A stretch of DNA of 64,000 nucleotides from Xiphophorus maculatus (taxonomy: Eukaryota; Chordata; Actinopteri; Cyprinodontiformes; Poeciliidae): positions 29,262,245 through 29,326,244 of the forward strand of contig NC_036447.1 in assembly GCF_002775205.1 (NCBI RefSeq), in the 5' to 3' direction. The notes below the pieces were generated by a model. It had not been told where the DNA came from. It made no database searches and was given only the letters and a program-made list of their open reading frames with translations. A program made the position numbers and the translations under genes. Position 1 is the stretch's first letter. Each line of letters opens with the position of its first letter. Below, piece after piece: positions 1 to 11,101 of the stretch.

Positions 1-911
1 GTGCTCAAGCTTTATTTTTCTAATGTTATTTCCTCTCTGCTGGGTCTGCTGCTTAAGTACTTCACCCTGTTCTAACATTCATTATGTTTGCGTTACAGAC
101 AGTATTAGTTTCATATTGTTTTAATGACTTGAAGTGCTGCCTGAATATGTTATTTTGTAAAGATGTTACTTATTTCTCTTTTTTTCACTTTAGTCTTTAA
201 AGTATGAGAAATTGGACATAACTTCATGTTTTTGTTATTTGAGTAATTTCTTAGATAGTTACTTAATTACATTTATCCGAGTACAATGTAAATTGTTTGT
301 AGTCTTACTTACTGCCCACCTCTGAGTGACACTAAAGTCCAGAGCTGGGCAGTAACTAGCTACACTTACTCAGTTACTTGTATTTGAGTAAAAATATGTT
401 GGAGTGGTGCTACTCTTGAGTATAATTTTTGGGTTCTCTACCCACCTCTGAGTGACACTAAAGTCTATAAACAGCTCTTCTCCAGAACTGTCACTCATCT
501 ATTTCCCTTTAAGTTGTTGCCATGCAACAACTCATCAGCATCCTTTGTTGATTTTCCTGGAAACCAGAGAACTGGCCTTCTGGTGCAACACAGACAAGCT
601 GCCAGGAAAACAGAAAACGACTAACATCTCTGTGGCTGCTGGCCGTGAACAACCCGCCGCAGAGAAGACGGGGAACCCTTGAACGCACCGCCAGGATCAG
701 CACCAACTCAGAAACATCCAGCATGTTGTTATTAGAAAAAGCTTTTCTTTGGCTGGAGTAGGGGTAGGGGGGCAGCAGCAATCATGGTCAACCACAAGCA
801 GACTGAAGGCATCCATTTAAATAAATGGGCAAACTGAAAGCAGGTCCACTGTTGTCAAGGCAGCCAGACAGCCGTTAAATCACCTGCTTCCATTAAAGAA
901 TCAATTACAGC
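1..911. other. Noncoding stretch with repeat ends
   Basis: I see no supportable exon here. Bases 1-325 and 340-450 look like parts of a fish interspersed repeat with ends of the form CAGAGNTGGGCAGTAACT and CCCACCTCTG and with many ACTTA/TAAGT-type words. A 25-base perfect direct repeat starts at 315 and again at 441. The short open frames here (452-682 plus, 509-781 minus) have no recognisable protein character. Confidence 0.5.
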
Positions 912-959
912 TCAGCTCTCCAGGCTGAAAACAGGAGAAAAAAAAGGACGCTGGCCTTT

Positions 960-1360
960 TAAACTCCCACTTCCTGCTCCGAGCCGTAGCCCAGGCTGCT
1001 TGGCGGCAAGGCGCTGACGGCGGTTACCTTGGGTGGAGGCGGGCGGCCAGCGGCCAGGCGCTGCAGCTGCTCCGAGGTCTGGCTGCAGGAGAGGAGGTCC
1101 GAGCAGCACGCCGAGCGGCCCAGTCTCTTCATCAGGGAGGAGATGATGCTGCAGCCGCAACCGCACATGGACCCGCTCATGGGGGGCCGGGCCGCGCCGG
1201 CGTTGGGGGCCGCGCCGGCGGGGGGAGAGACGGGCTGCGGGACGCGGCCGCTGCCCGCCGCCAGGCAACCTCCTCGGAGCTGGAGTGGGACCCGGCTGGT
1301 TCTGATCCACAGGTGGCGACTCAGAGATGCTCATAGCACGGACGGCGGCACTCACGGTCC
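960..1360 (-). promoter_or_regulatory. CpG-rich island around the candidate first exon
   Basis: Base composition changes sharply from AT-rich flanks to a GC- and CpG-rich block, densest at about 1015-1270. No TATA box is evident. This is the usual signature of a housekeeping-type promoter or first exon. Its strand is assigned only from the ATG-plus-donor reading at 1028-1180. Confidence 0.5.
1028..1180 (-). CDS. Candidate first coding exon, gene not certain (possible FBXW7 isoform)
   Basis: Read on the minus strand, an ATG at 1180 opens 51 codons that end exactly at a splice donor (AAG then GTAACC at 1027). The exon therefore ends on a whole codon. The peptide begins MSGSMCGCGC, is cysteine-rich (possible palmitoylation or membrane anchoring) and ends in a proline run plus lysine. 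It sits in the most CpG-rich part of the left half. I do not recognise the peptide. Inference: in human, FBXW7 lies downstream of TMEM154 on the same strand and uses several alternative first exons, each joined to a common exon starting MKRKL. This exon has the right strand, the right place and a compatible end (K, then presumably M). The remaining exons would lie off the left edge. It may instead belong to an unrelated gene or be fortuitous. Confidence 0.4.
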
Positions 1361-4300
1361 ATTCAAAGTAAAAAAAGAACAGGTGAAGAACTGGAGTCCC
1401 TGGTGGTCCTGGTTCTCCTCGGCTCTACTTGTGCTTGGCTACAGTCCTGGAGCAGCACATGTCTCCCGCTGTTCCCCGCCTCCTCGGTTACAAACTCTCC
1501 TCCATCCACAACACGCCCCCTCCTCTGTAGTCAGACTAACTCTCCAGGCTGCAGTCTGCGGCCGGTCCCTGCAGTCTCCTGATCCGCTCCCTCTGCTGCC
1601 TGCGACCGCTGTGCAGGGAGGGATGCTACCCCCTTTCCCCCCCCAGCAGCAGCAGTAAACCACCCAGACTCAACTCCTCCAACTCGCTGATAAAAAAGTG
1701 CTTTTCTCCATGTGAAATCTGAGCCGGACGCTCTGTTAATTGAGGAAGGATGGAATACAGCAGGAGAACCGAGCCACTCTGAGCACTACAGGGACCGATA
1801 AGCAGGGGAGGATACCACAGTGGGGAGAGGGGGGGGAGGGCATACAGCAATAATCTGTCAGCGCTGTGTGAATGCAGTGTAGAACACTTAACGGGAGAGA
1901 TGCTGAAAAATCCCTAATAACGCGACGACGTCCATCACTGATGGAAAAGACCAAGAGGCGACGGGAAAATAAATCCTTTGAAATGTGGCAATTAAGATCC
2001 ATCCGAGTCATTAAGCGGCTAACGGCGCGCATGCTTTGATGCTGGCAGTATATCAGATATCAAAATGCATTTTCAATAGATGTCAGCTAAACATGAGTTT
2101 TAGAAATGCATATTTTTAATCCCCACATTACTCTCAAGGGTCAAATTAACTGTTTGAGACAACAAACAGAGAATAATGGAAGAAAAATCTCCAGTTAAAT
2201 GACTAGCTACAGCTGGCTATTAATAGTACATGAATAAGGCACAAATAACTGGGAAGTTATAAAGTTTCCTTCTGATTTTTTACAAAAATGTATTTCTTTT
2301 CTGCTCAAAAATGAGGAAGTGGTAAAATTTTGGTTAATTTTGAGAGTCAAGACACAAACGTTTCTCATGGTTTTTAGAGATGCACCGATATGATATTAAT
2401 ACCTGCATCAGTTCTGATATTAAAGAAATTCTAGTTCGGGTATCAGTGACAATTTGCCTGATCCATAAGGGCAGATCTATTCAGTCTAATTCTACCCTTT
2501 GTGCTCTGAGCGACATTATGCTTTATTATTTATTTTACATTATATTCAGAATTCAGGGAGAACTCAGGGAGCAGGGTGGTGTTTACCTTGTTTAAGGATT
2601 TCTTTCCACTGAACACCTGTCTGGAGAAATTATATTTTACTGCTTCTTCCACTGAAGCTGCAGGAAGAATCTAAATTTATTCTAAGCAATTTTATCACAG
2701 CAGTCCTTAAAGTTGTCCAACCTTCAACAAAATACCATAAAAAAACATCCCCATCTCAAAATGAACAACTATTATCTTTATTCTGCTGCAGCTCAGACAG
2801 ATGCTGACACCAGTTCTGTTAAAAAGGGTGGCATGATGCAGCTTCAGGTCAACGCCCTGTTCTAATCTGAACTTATAAACTCTGCTGACTCTAAACAGCA
2901 GGCTGTCTAAACTAACAAACCTAGTTAAGAACTGACTAGTAAAAGCCACCATGTAGTATGGAAGCGCTTCAGAGGGAAAGGCCAATCAGGCCTCATGAAA
3001 ACACATATTGATTTATAATTGAACAAAATCAATGTTAGAACAGAAACTAATTATTGCTCCTTAAAAAGAACTAGTTCCAACAAATCCAACAATGTCTGAA
3101 CTTCATGGTGATGCTGAAGTTCCTAAAATCTGTTTACATTCTCTGGATGAAATACTGTCTTAAAGCAGCAGCATTCTTCTGCCAGCTGGATAATAGATAA
3201 GTCCTAGTTTATTATTTCGCTAGAAATTAAGTCTGGAAGTAGAAGCTACAAATATAAAAGGTGGAGTGCAGCATCATAATATGGCTTCATCTGAATTTAG
3301 GTTTATGGTTGACGCGTTGAAAGGACGAGACGGGGCGCGTGTGGTCTGCACCGGTTTCGCCCCTCTTCAGGTGCGTTCGCCTCGCTTGCTGTTGTGGCGC
3401 CTGGTCGAGATTTTTAAACTCAGCGCAGAAAAAGACGGACAAACACGCCATATTTTCCTTTGGTTATGATTGCCTAAAAGTCATAAACACAACAGTTCTT
3501 CATCATATATGTTTGTTTTACCCGCAGCCAATTTTGATGTGCAGCATCAAGCATTCTTAGCCGTTTTTAACCCGTTTCCCACCTCTAAACTATACCGCCC
3601 CCTATCTTTAAAAGAATACTGCACCAATCAGCTGTAAATGCCTCGCTGTTTGCGCGGCCCGCGCGCCCTCAAAGCCAACCTCTCAACGTGCAACTATAAT
3701 CTCCATGTTTTCATAGAACCTGATGGACGACACCACACAGGCAGACATTCCCTTTAAACAGCCGCCTACCATCATCTCATTACAACACACCTTTAAAACA
3801 GAATGCTCTGAGCTTCAGAAATGGTCTATAAAACCAGCGTATTTTCATCCGTCATCAAAACACAACCGAGGCTGAATCTTCAGAGTTTTGTTCTTTTCTG
3901 GCTCGGGACTTGAAGACAAAGCCAGGTGAAAGGGTGCCTCATTAATCATTTATGAATATTGCTTTTCACTGTGTCAGCTCCCTGCTTCGGTATTGATCCA
4001 TAAACAGGAGAGTCAATGCAGCACAGCACTGGGTCTCACAGGAAGACCAGGAGCAAATCTCACAAGCTGCAGCTAGAGGGAGCAACACTGGCAGCTTTCA
4101 GCAGCCCAGCTGCACCGGCACATCCAACACTAGACAGATATACGGTCAGGACATTAACACATTAATAAAGGTAGACACCGGTATGGTGTTTAAATAAGGC
4201 CCATACTGTAATGAAAACTTTGTTCCACTGTGATCTGTGATGATTCATGTAGGTAAAGGATTTTGAGCAATAGAGCTGATCTGAACAACTGGTGAAGACA

Positions 4301-6913
4301 CAAAAACATCTCTTTTTTTGTCTGTTTTCACATCATTAAGTAGTTCTATTTGATGTACAGCACTTTGGTCAACTATTTGTTGTTTTGAAATGTGCTTCAT
4401 AAATAAATTGGATTGGAACGTGGCGCTTAAATATCAACTCAAAATTTAGCATTTTCAGTTTAACAAACATCAAGAAGTTAGTGAGGAGTTAAAATGGTTT
4501 TATTAAATAGTTTATAGTTAATGTACTCGGTGCTTAAAATACATCAAATGGATTTTAAATAATTTCCCAATTAAAAAGATCCAGCCTGAACACTTAAAAG
4601 TGGACGTTACTGTCCCTTTAAGCCGAATATGACCTCTTTAACTATGTATTTAGTGAAGGTCAAATGAGACAGATCTCATCACAGTGCCTGAAAGGATATT
4701 AAACATGATGAGTGTGCTGCACTCTAGTGGCCAAAACCATCCACTGACAGGCAGCTAAAAGATTGCCACATTGCAATAAGGCTAAAATAAAATTAAAATT
4801 ACTAGGAGAACATTAATAGACCATCATAAGAACGCTGCTCTAAGAGAAGACGACCCATTTCCCAAACACCCACACTATCCTTGGAAACTCTTAAAGCATC
4901 GACAACACACACATTTCTGAAGATAATAAAAACTGAACTCAGTTTCTCTGTTACACACACACACAGTGTTGAAAGGTATTTAAAATTCACACACACACAC
5001 AGCGTGAGCTTTAAACTTATTCATCTGGAAAGAGTCACTTTTATTTATGAACCACAGAAAAGGTTTCCTGCGGGAAATGCTCTGCAGTAATGCCTTGTTG
5101 GACCAGAAACTAAAATGACAATTTATAGCATTTATTTTCTATATACTGCAGTTTCAGAAGAATTTCCTGCATCACACTAACCAAAACCACAGACATGAAG
5201 CTGACTGTAATAAATAAAGGTCCAAACAGAACTGTTCAGAGCTGTTTATTTCTGACATGCAGCTGCAGCAGGTTTTTTTTCCCCGTCCCGCTTCGCCACC
5301 AGATCCGTGAGGCTGGAAAACTGCTGTGTTGAATTATTTAGAGGGAACGAGTGGGTGGGAGTTGTGGGACTGATTAGGGAATGACACAGAGGATACCGAA
5401 ATCTCAGTCGCTTTCAACTCCGGCGGCAGAGAGCAGTTTACAGGACTCTGTTGGAAAACAACAGCAGTGACTTCTTTCTGCTGCCGTCGAATAAAACATG
5501 TCATTGTGTATGCAAGATATGTTTTCCTATAACTTGCAAACAGTAAGAAACAGATTCAACTGAGGCTATGCACAAGACCATTAACCGGAAACTGCAGGTA
5601 TTTTCAGATGTTGATTGGGAAAAAGTTTCGACAGCATCGCAAGAACACAGTGAGTCAGTTGTAGTGTTCATGGCAGGCCACTACATGGCGCTATGATTTT
5701 AGCATGTTATCATGCCGAAATGATAACATGCTAAAATGTTATTTGTCGCTGGCATGGAACCCAATGTCCATGCTAGCGACATGGGTTATTGTAACCCGTT
5801 GCTGTCTCCCATGAACGAAGTGCTCATGTAAATAAATATATTCCTCATCAGAAATTAAACTGAACAAGTTTAGCACAACGCCATCTCCCATGGTTTTTGA
5901 TGTCTACCTGTTCATGCATAGGGTAAACGCTGCAGCCGTATGCTCTACGCATGTTCACTTTTACATCAGCAGAGTACTTCACACCTCCGCAGGGGGTGTT
6001 ACGGAAAGATTTCACAAAGTGCTGGTGAACTGGAGGCAATAAAGTGATTCTGATTCAAAAGAGCGGCTCCAAGTAAACAGGGGCTAAGAAACAGACGTAA
6101 ATGCTACAAATCAAATGGAATTAGGATGATTGCATTCTCTAGCCTTGTAGTTCCTAATCCGTCTTCCATCAATTAATATGAAGTGAGATCACAGCAGCTG
6201 CTCAAACATTTGAAGAGGAGAAAGCTTTGTGAAATACGCCAAGCATCAGAGTGAATATTAAATGTCATCATATTAGAAAGTTCAATTTTGTCTAAAACAG
6301 CAGAGAAAAAAACAGGGATGCAGCAGCTAAATGAAGCTGAAGTCCCAAAACGTTGTGGTAAATTATTGAGGCATCGTGTCTCATGTCTCCCCTTTTCAGG
6401 ACCCCATGAGCAGACGGGAGAGTTTTAAGGAGATGACAAGGTCAACATTTTGACACCCGAGTGCTAGTTCACACTTTAAAAATGCAGCAGAGGCCCGAAG
6501 AAGACAACGCAGAGCACTATCACTTTACCTTTAGATTACCAACGTGTGGCTGGAATCAATTATTCAGGAGCTGCGCCACACGCCTGGGCTTCAAGAAATA
6601 CTCCCCTCACAGCCCAAGTATTACAATTCTGAACACCAAGCACAAAGACAAAACAAACTTAAGCAAAATTCTAACATTTGGTGCACCCTGGACAAGGCTT
6701 AAAATGACCCAATAAAAGCAGGATGCCTCAGAGTGAAAGTCTGTTCATAATGTCTCTGATAACTTCCACTTTGTCTTGGTCAGAAGTGTGAAAGGTCTGC
6801 ATCCTGCCAGGGAAGCTAACAATGAAGCACAGGGTGGGCTCTTCCAAACATGGAACAGAGGAATCATGTTCTTGTTCCTGGTGAAGAGTCCCTAAGAGAC
6901 TCTAAACCTCAAT
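1361..6913. other. Intron or intergenic DNA, possible conserved noncoding blocks
   Basis: No exon is supported. At 4320-4415 there is the AT-rich tail of a LINE or SINE (an 'aataaattggattgg'-type ending). Blocks at 3900-4060 and 6120-6720 have balanced composition, no repeat character and no coding frame. They look like candidate conserved noncoding elements, but this is an impression only. Paired hairpins occur at 5697-5780. Confidence 0.4.
5697..5780. repeat. Two adjacent near-perfect hairpins
   Basis: Arms 5697-5713 and 5720-5736 are perfect 17-base inverted repeats around a 6-base loop. Immediately after, 5745-5758 and 5767-5780 form a 14-base stem with one G:T pair. Neither matches a transposon end that I recognise. 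Confidence 0.8.
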
Positions 6914-7319
6914 AGCTGTGTTTCCATTGACCATATAATTAAATTTGCTTAATGGAAACACTGCAATTTCGGGGAAACTCTTATTTGTCAACAAGAGGTT
7001 TTGGTGCTAGAATGAAGGTTTTTTATTTTGGGCCGTATCAAAATTTGTTTGTTTCGCAAAACTGCAACGGAAACAATTTTTCACATCATAACAGTCACAT
7101 GATCAACAACCAGATGTTGCCACTGGTGCCAATAGGAAGTAGTTGGAAGATCATGATTCAGCATCATTTTTAATGACTGATCGGGTGACCGGATTTATTC
7201 AGGTGTGACTCCTGATTGTGTTTCTTATTTAACAGAAACACAGCAATTGTGAAATTGTTTTGTCAACATTAGTGGAATATTGACAAAGTTTTGTGCACAT
7301 TCATAATGGAAGCACAGCT
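6914..7319. mobile_element. MITE, 'GTGTTTCCATTG' family, copy 1
   Basis: A roughly 406-base short DNA transposon with inverted ends: AGCTGTGTTTCCATT at the left, and the reverse complement of AGCTGTGCTTCCATT at the right. Its interior (GTCACATGATCAACAACC, CGGATGTTGC-like words, CAAAGTTTTGTGCACAT) recurs at 13785-14085 and 53631-54078, which makes it a dispersed family. It has no coding capacity. Confidence 0.7.
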
Positions 7320-7559
7320 GTTGCCTCTTTCCCAGTCCACTAAATGAAATGCTGTCTCCCCTACTGTAGGAGCTGCATGGTATCTGTCTTCTATTTTTTT
7401 TCTTTTCTCCAAATCTCTTGCTGTTGACCATAGAAACAAATCAATAAGCGAGAAAGCAGCTTTCGGGGAGACAGAATCATTGAGGACTATACATCAGCAG
7501 CTTAAGGTCAAAATTAGAGACAGCGGGAAGTGTACCACAGGGAGCTGGAGAACAAACGA

Positions 7560-7938
7560 CAGAGGAACAATATCACCACCTCAGTCATGGACTCTTCTGC
7601 TTTCACAAGTTTGTCTTCAACCAAATCAGAAGATGATGCTGCTCCTGTTGCCTCCCCTTTCACATGTCTATCTTTAGAAGTCACATGAAGGGGCATCTGG
7701 AGAGACCAAATCAAGGATGCTGTCAGCTCAGAGTCCCGAAGGAACTCTGGATGTGGAAGGCATCCTGCCTGGTTCCAGTACCAAAGAAAACTCACCCACC
7801 AGTCATTAATGACTACAGACCTGTTGCCCTGACATCCCACATTATGAAGGTCCTGGTGAGACTCCTGCTGGCCCAGTAAGGAAAATCCAGCACATCAGGA
7901 CCCCTTGCAGTTTGCGTACTGCCATGGAGTTGGAGTTG
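7560..7938 (+). mobile_element. LINE reverse-transcriptase remnant, left half
   Basis: The plus-strand translation around 7770-7880 contains PVPKKTHPP, NDYRPVALTS and a following KVLVRLLL block, the fingers region of a Rex1/CR1/L2-type reverse transcriptase. The frame stops near 7878 (LLLAQ, then stop) and is degraded, so this is a pseudogene. Its continuation lies beyond the hAT insertion, at 9206. Confidence 0.75.
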
Positions 7939-7946
7939 ATGACGCT

Positions 7947-9197
7947 TAGGCCTGTCACGATAGCAAATTTTGCTGAACGATTAATTGTCTCAAAAATTAT
8001 TGCGATAAACGATAATATTGTTTTTTACACTGAAAATGATGTAATAACGCATGAGATTTCCTGCCAAAGATAGATACACTTTATTTTCAAAAGAACACTA
8101 AACACTGGAACTGATAAACAAAGTAAACAAAACAACCAAAAACAAAAATAAAATGGATTCTCAGTCTCCATTAACAAAAAATGTACTGAAAAAAAACTAA
8201 ACATAAAGCCAAAGTGTAAATAAATACTGCATTCAACTAAAAGAGGGCAGATTATGAAGTCTGTATATTATGTTGCCCTTCAGTAATAATTAGATTTAAA
8301 TAGAGAAGATGGGCACATCGACTACCTGATGCAATAATTCACACTACATGATTTTTTGATCCTATTTTTCCCCTTACAACAATCTTAGCACGTTGGTCTT
8401 TCTAAGATTGTGTGGTGTGTTACGGTAGATCGTCGTTGCCACTCCGATCCAAATCAGGGGTTTTCCCGACTGGGATCTTAACGCAGCCTGTTGAATGTGA
8501 CAGGTAGCCAATCAGAAAGCGCGGATTCTCCTCTATGCTTTCTGATGGGAAATTACGGAGGGGAATCCCAAACAGCTGACACGGAGCAACACGAAGTCCA
8601 GCGGACATGGAGATGATATGTGGAAACAACATTAATGTTTATTCAACATGCAAAGAATATAGAAATGACCAGGGGAGGAGTTGGAGCGAAACCGGTAACT
8701 TTTCAGCTGTTCTTCATTAACGTGACGTAAATAGGTCCTAATGATTTTCATTCAGTCAGGACTTTACTCTGACACTAGCCACATGCATTGCAGGAAGATT
8801 GTAGTAAAGCATTGATTAATACCTGGTTTTAAAATTAGTTAACTGGACTAGTAGCCATTATTTTGTGACCATTGTTGGACACCACACGGCAGGAACGAAC
8901 CGATCGAACCGTTATACCTAGGATTTCTGTCGGCTAATGTTTGGTCTGTCAGGTTTTGAAAATGGGCCGACAATCGACTGACAGCTCTAAGATTGTGTCC
9001 TGTGCGCTGGGCATTAAACTAAGGAAATGAGGAAGGAGGGTCAGTGGAGAGCACCGGAGTTGAGCCTTTTTTCATTCAGTGTCATTAACAGAAAGAGGAA
9101 AAGGCCGGAAGAGACGATAATGCCGATAATTAAAATGACGTCGGTAGTTTTAATTTATTGTAGATTAATTGATTTATCGTTTATCGCGACAGGCCTA
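7947..9197. mobile_element. Non-autonomous hAT transposon inserted in a LINE
   Basis: The element is 1251 bases. The left end TAGGCCTGTCACGATA matches the inverted right end TAGGCCTGTCGCGATA, and an exact 8-base target duplication (ATGACGCT) flanks it at 7939-7946 and 9198-9205. An 8-base duplication and ends of this type are diagnostic of the hAT superfamily. No transposase frame is visible inside, so it must have been moved in trans. Its interior shares words (for example AAACAACCAAAAACAA) with a remnant in TMA16 intron 6. Confidence 0.9.
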
Positions 9198-9205
9198 ATG
9201 ACGCT

Positions 9206-9450
9206 ATTATGCATTTGCTTCAAGGGAGGATCATGTTCTTTGATTTCTCCAGAACATTTAATGCAACTTAGTCTTATTTGCTCTGTGAGAAACTCCAGAG
9301 AACACAGGTAGAGACCTCAACAATCGGCTGGTTCTTTGACTACGTCACTAACAGACCACAGTTTCTTAGACTGAAGGACTGTGTGTCTGACCAGGTGGTC
9401 AGAAACACAGGGAACTGTACTCTCACCATTTCTTTTCTCTTGTGAGCAGT
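9206..9450 (+). mobile_element. LINE reverse-transcriptase remnant, right half
   Basis: The translation gives FFDFSRTFN, the palm motif containing the catalytic aspartate in CR1/Rex1-type elements. Further on are WFFDYVTNRPQF and RLKDCVSDQVV. Removing the hAT element and one copy of its duplication rejoins this to the left half in the expected order of motifs. Stop codons show it is dead. Confidence 0.75.
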
Positions 9451-9514
9451 GGTGAACAGCCAGCACGCTCACTAACTGGATCTAGTAGGTTCAAAACACC
9501 TCAAATTTTAAAAA

Positions 9515-10422
9515 TAGGGCTGTCACTGACCCTCGGCATTCCCACTCTAGTCCAGTTGGTGGTGGTAATGCACCATCAATTGGTCTCTCAATTGGCATAA
9601 AACACAAGAAGAAGAAGACTTAACGCAATGACATTTGCACATGCTGTGGAAAGAAACATTCATTTCAACCAACCACCTGGAGTTCGAGTATCATCTTAAC
9701 ACCACGCACCTTTTAGAAGGAGCCTCCGCTTCATCCAGTAGGCGCCTGACAACCCTCAGCAAATGCAGACTACTGAATAAATCTACCTCTGACAAGCTCA
9801 CTGCAACTATTGCAGAATGGATTGCCATGGATTGTAGACCGATTGACATAGTTAAGGACATGGGCTTCGCCAATATTTTGAAAACTGAAAATCTCAACAG
9901 ATTCTACAATCCACAGTCGAGAAAGACAGTACCGATTAAAATTCCTGAACTCTACGAAACAATTAAGGAAGTGAAACTGCAGGGTGTGTTACTGTGATAG
10001 GATGTCACAGTAACACACTGTGATATCCAGTGACTAATAGTATTAGTCACCGGATAGTATTAGTGACTAATACTATCCGGGTGTGACAGTTCATCACTAA
10101 AACTTGGAAACTTTATTAAATAAGAATCAAAATATTGATCCTTATTTAGTATTCATATGTAAAAGTATGATGTCATTCATTTTTTAAATAAATGGTGCAA
10201 CAACCAGAAGAGTTATGGAGTGGCATGATTTATTTTTGGTTTTTATTTCAAACAATAATTATTGAGAACTAATTTTGTCTTCTAACTAAAAAGATTTGTA
10301 ACTCATTTATTAACTGAAGTCATTCATTCAAAATGCAGTTTAAGATTAATCATGATGAAATCACTGCTAAAACTGAGATTAATCAGATTAAGAATTTGAA
10401 TCCCTTGGCTGTCCTACAAATT
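9515..10422 (+). mobile_element. Degenerate hAT element with transposase fragment
   Basis: The left end reads TAGGGCTGTCACT and the right end, inverted, TAGGACAGCC followed by a GATTAATC-rich stretch, as in fish hAT elements. An open frame at 9635-9997 (plus, 120 codons) contains TIAEWIAMDCRPIDIVKDMG, then a FYNPQSRKTVP block. These are the conserved first part of ZBED-like hAT transposases. The BED zinc finger before it and the DDE catalytic parts after it are missing, so this is a truncated pseudogene. No clear target duplication is seen. Confidence 0.7.
10030..10080. repeat. Overlapping perfect palindromes
   Basis: Bases 10050-10080 are a perfect 15-base-arm hairpin (CCGGATAGTATTAGT and its complement) around a single G. 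Overlapping it, 10030-10050 is a 10-base-arm hairpin around a single G. The shared word GTGACTAATA appears four times in alternating orientation. It lies inside the hAT remnant. Confidence 0.9.
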
Positions 10423-10893
10423 ATTACTTATGTCAGGCTGCCTTTGGGCTCAACAAAAACATCTTCTAACTTGTATTAATTATTATCTTCTCCAGGGTTG
10501 GGTCACGGAAAAACAGCAGGTTAACAAGTAAAATGTTATGGCATTAAGGGGAAAGAAAGCAGAGAGGAGAGCAGCAAGATAAGGAAGATGGGACTTCACG
10601 GTCTCTTCCCCGGATGGCAGAGAAAACGCTGTTACTACTTCTTTTGACTGTAAAAGCATTAACAGAGGATCACCATACAACACCTGCAGCAGCATGTAGC
10701 AGTGAGTCACAGTCTACGTGTCAGCTCTTCCTCTGCATCATAGATAGGAAGTGAACAATGGGCAACGGCTGGCAGCCAGCAAACATGTCTGTTCTTCTCA
10801 ACTTAGTCACAATGATAATTTATCTGTCTAAAAACCTATAAACGTTGCATGAAGGACATAATGACGGATATTTATTAATTTCTTAAAAATGTA

Positions 10894-11101
10894 TGGGCGT
10901 GCCGTGGTGGCGTAGCGGTTAGCGCAACCCATATTTGGAGGCCTCAAGTCCTCGACGCAGCCGTCGCGGGTTCGACTCCCGGACCCGACGACATTTGCCG
11001 CATGTCTTCCCCCCTTTCCTTCCCCGTTTCCTGTCAGCCTACTGTCATATAAGGGACACTAGAGCCCACAAAAGACCCCCTGGAGGGGTAAAAAAAAAAA
11101 A
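10894..11101 (+). mobile_element. tRNA-derived SINE
   Basis: A tRNA-like head carries polymerase III box A (TGGCGTAGCGG, 10908-10918) and box B (GGTTCGACTCC, 10969-10979). A unique body and a 12-base A-tail (11090-11101) follow. The boxes look intact, but the CCA end and clover-leaf of a true tRNA gene are absent. I call it a retroposon, not a tRNA gene. Confidence 0.85.

Noticed and set aside
912..1355. 147-codon minus-strand frame over the CpG island
   Set aside because: Arg/Pro-rich composition is typical of a wrong frame in CpG-rich DNA. The overlapping frame from 1180 ends at a splice donor and looks more protein-like.
10894..11101. tRNA gene
   Set aside because: Box A and box B are present, but the body and A-tail show that it is a tRNA-derived SINE.
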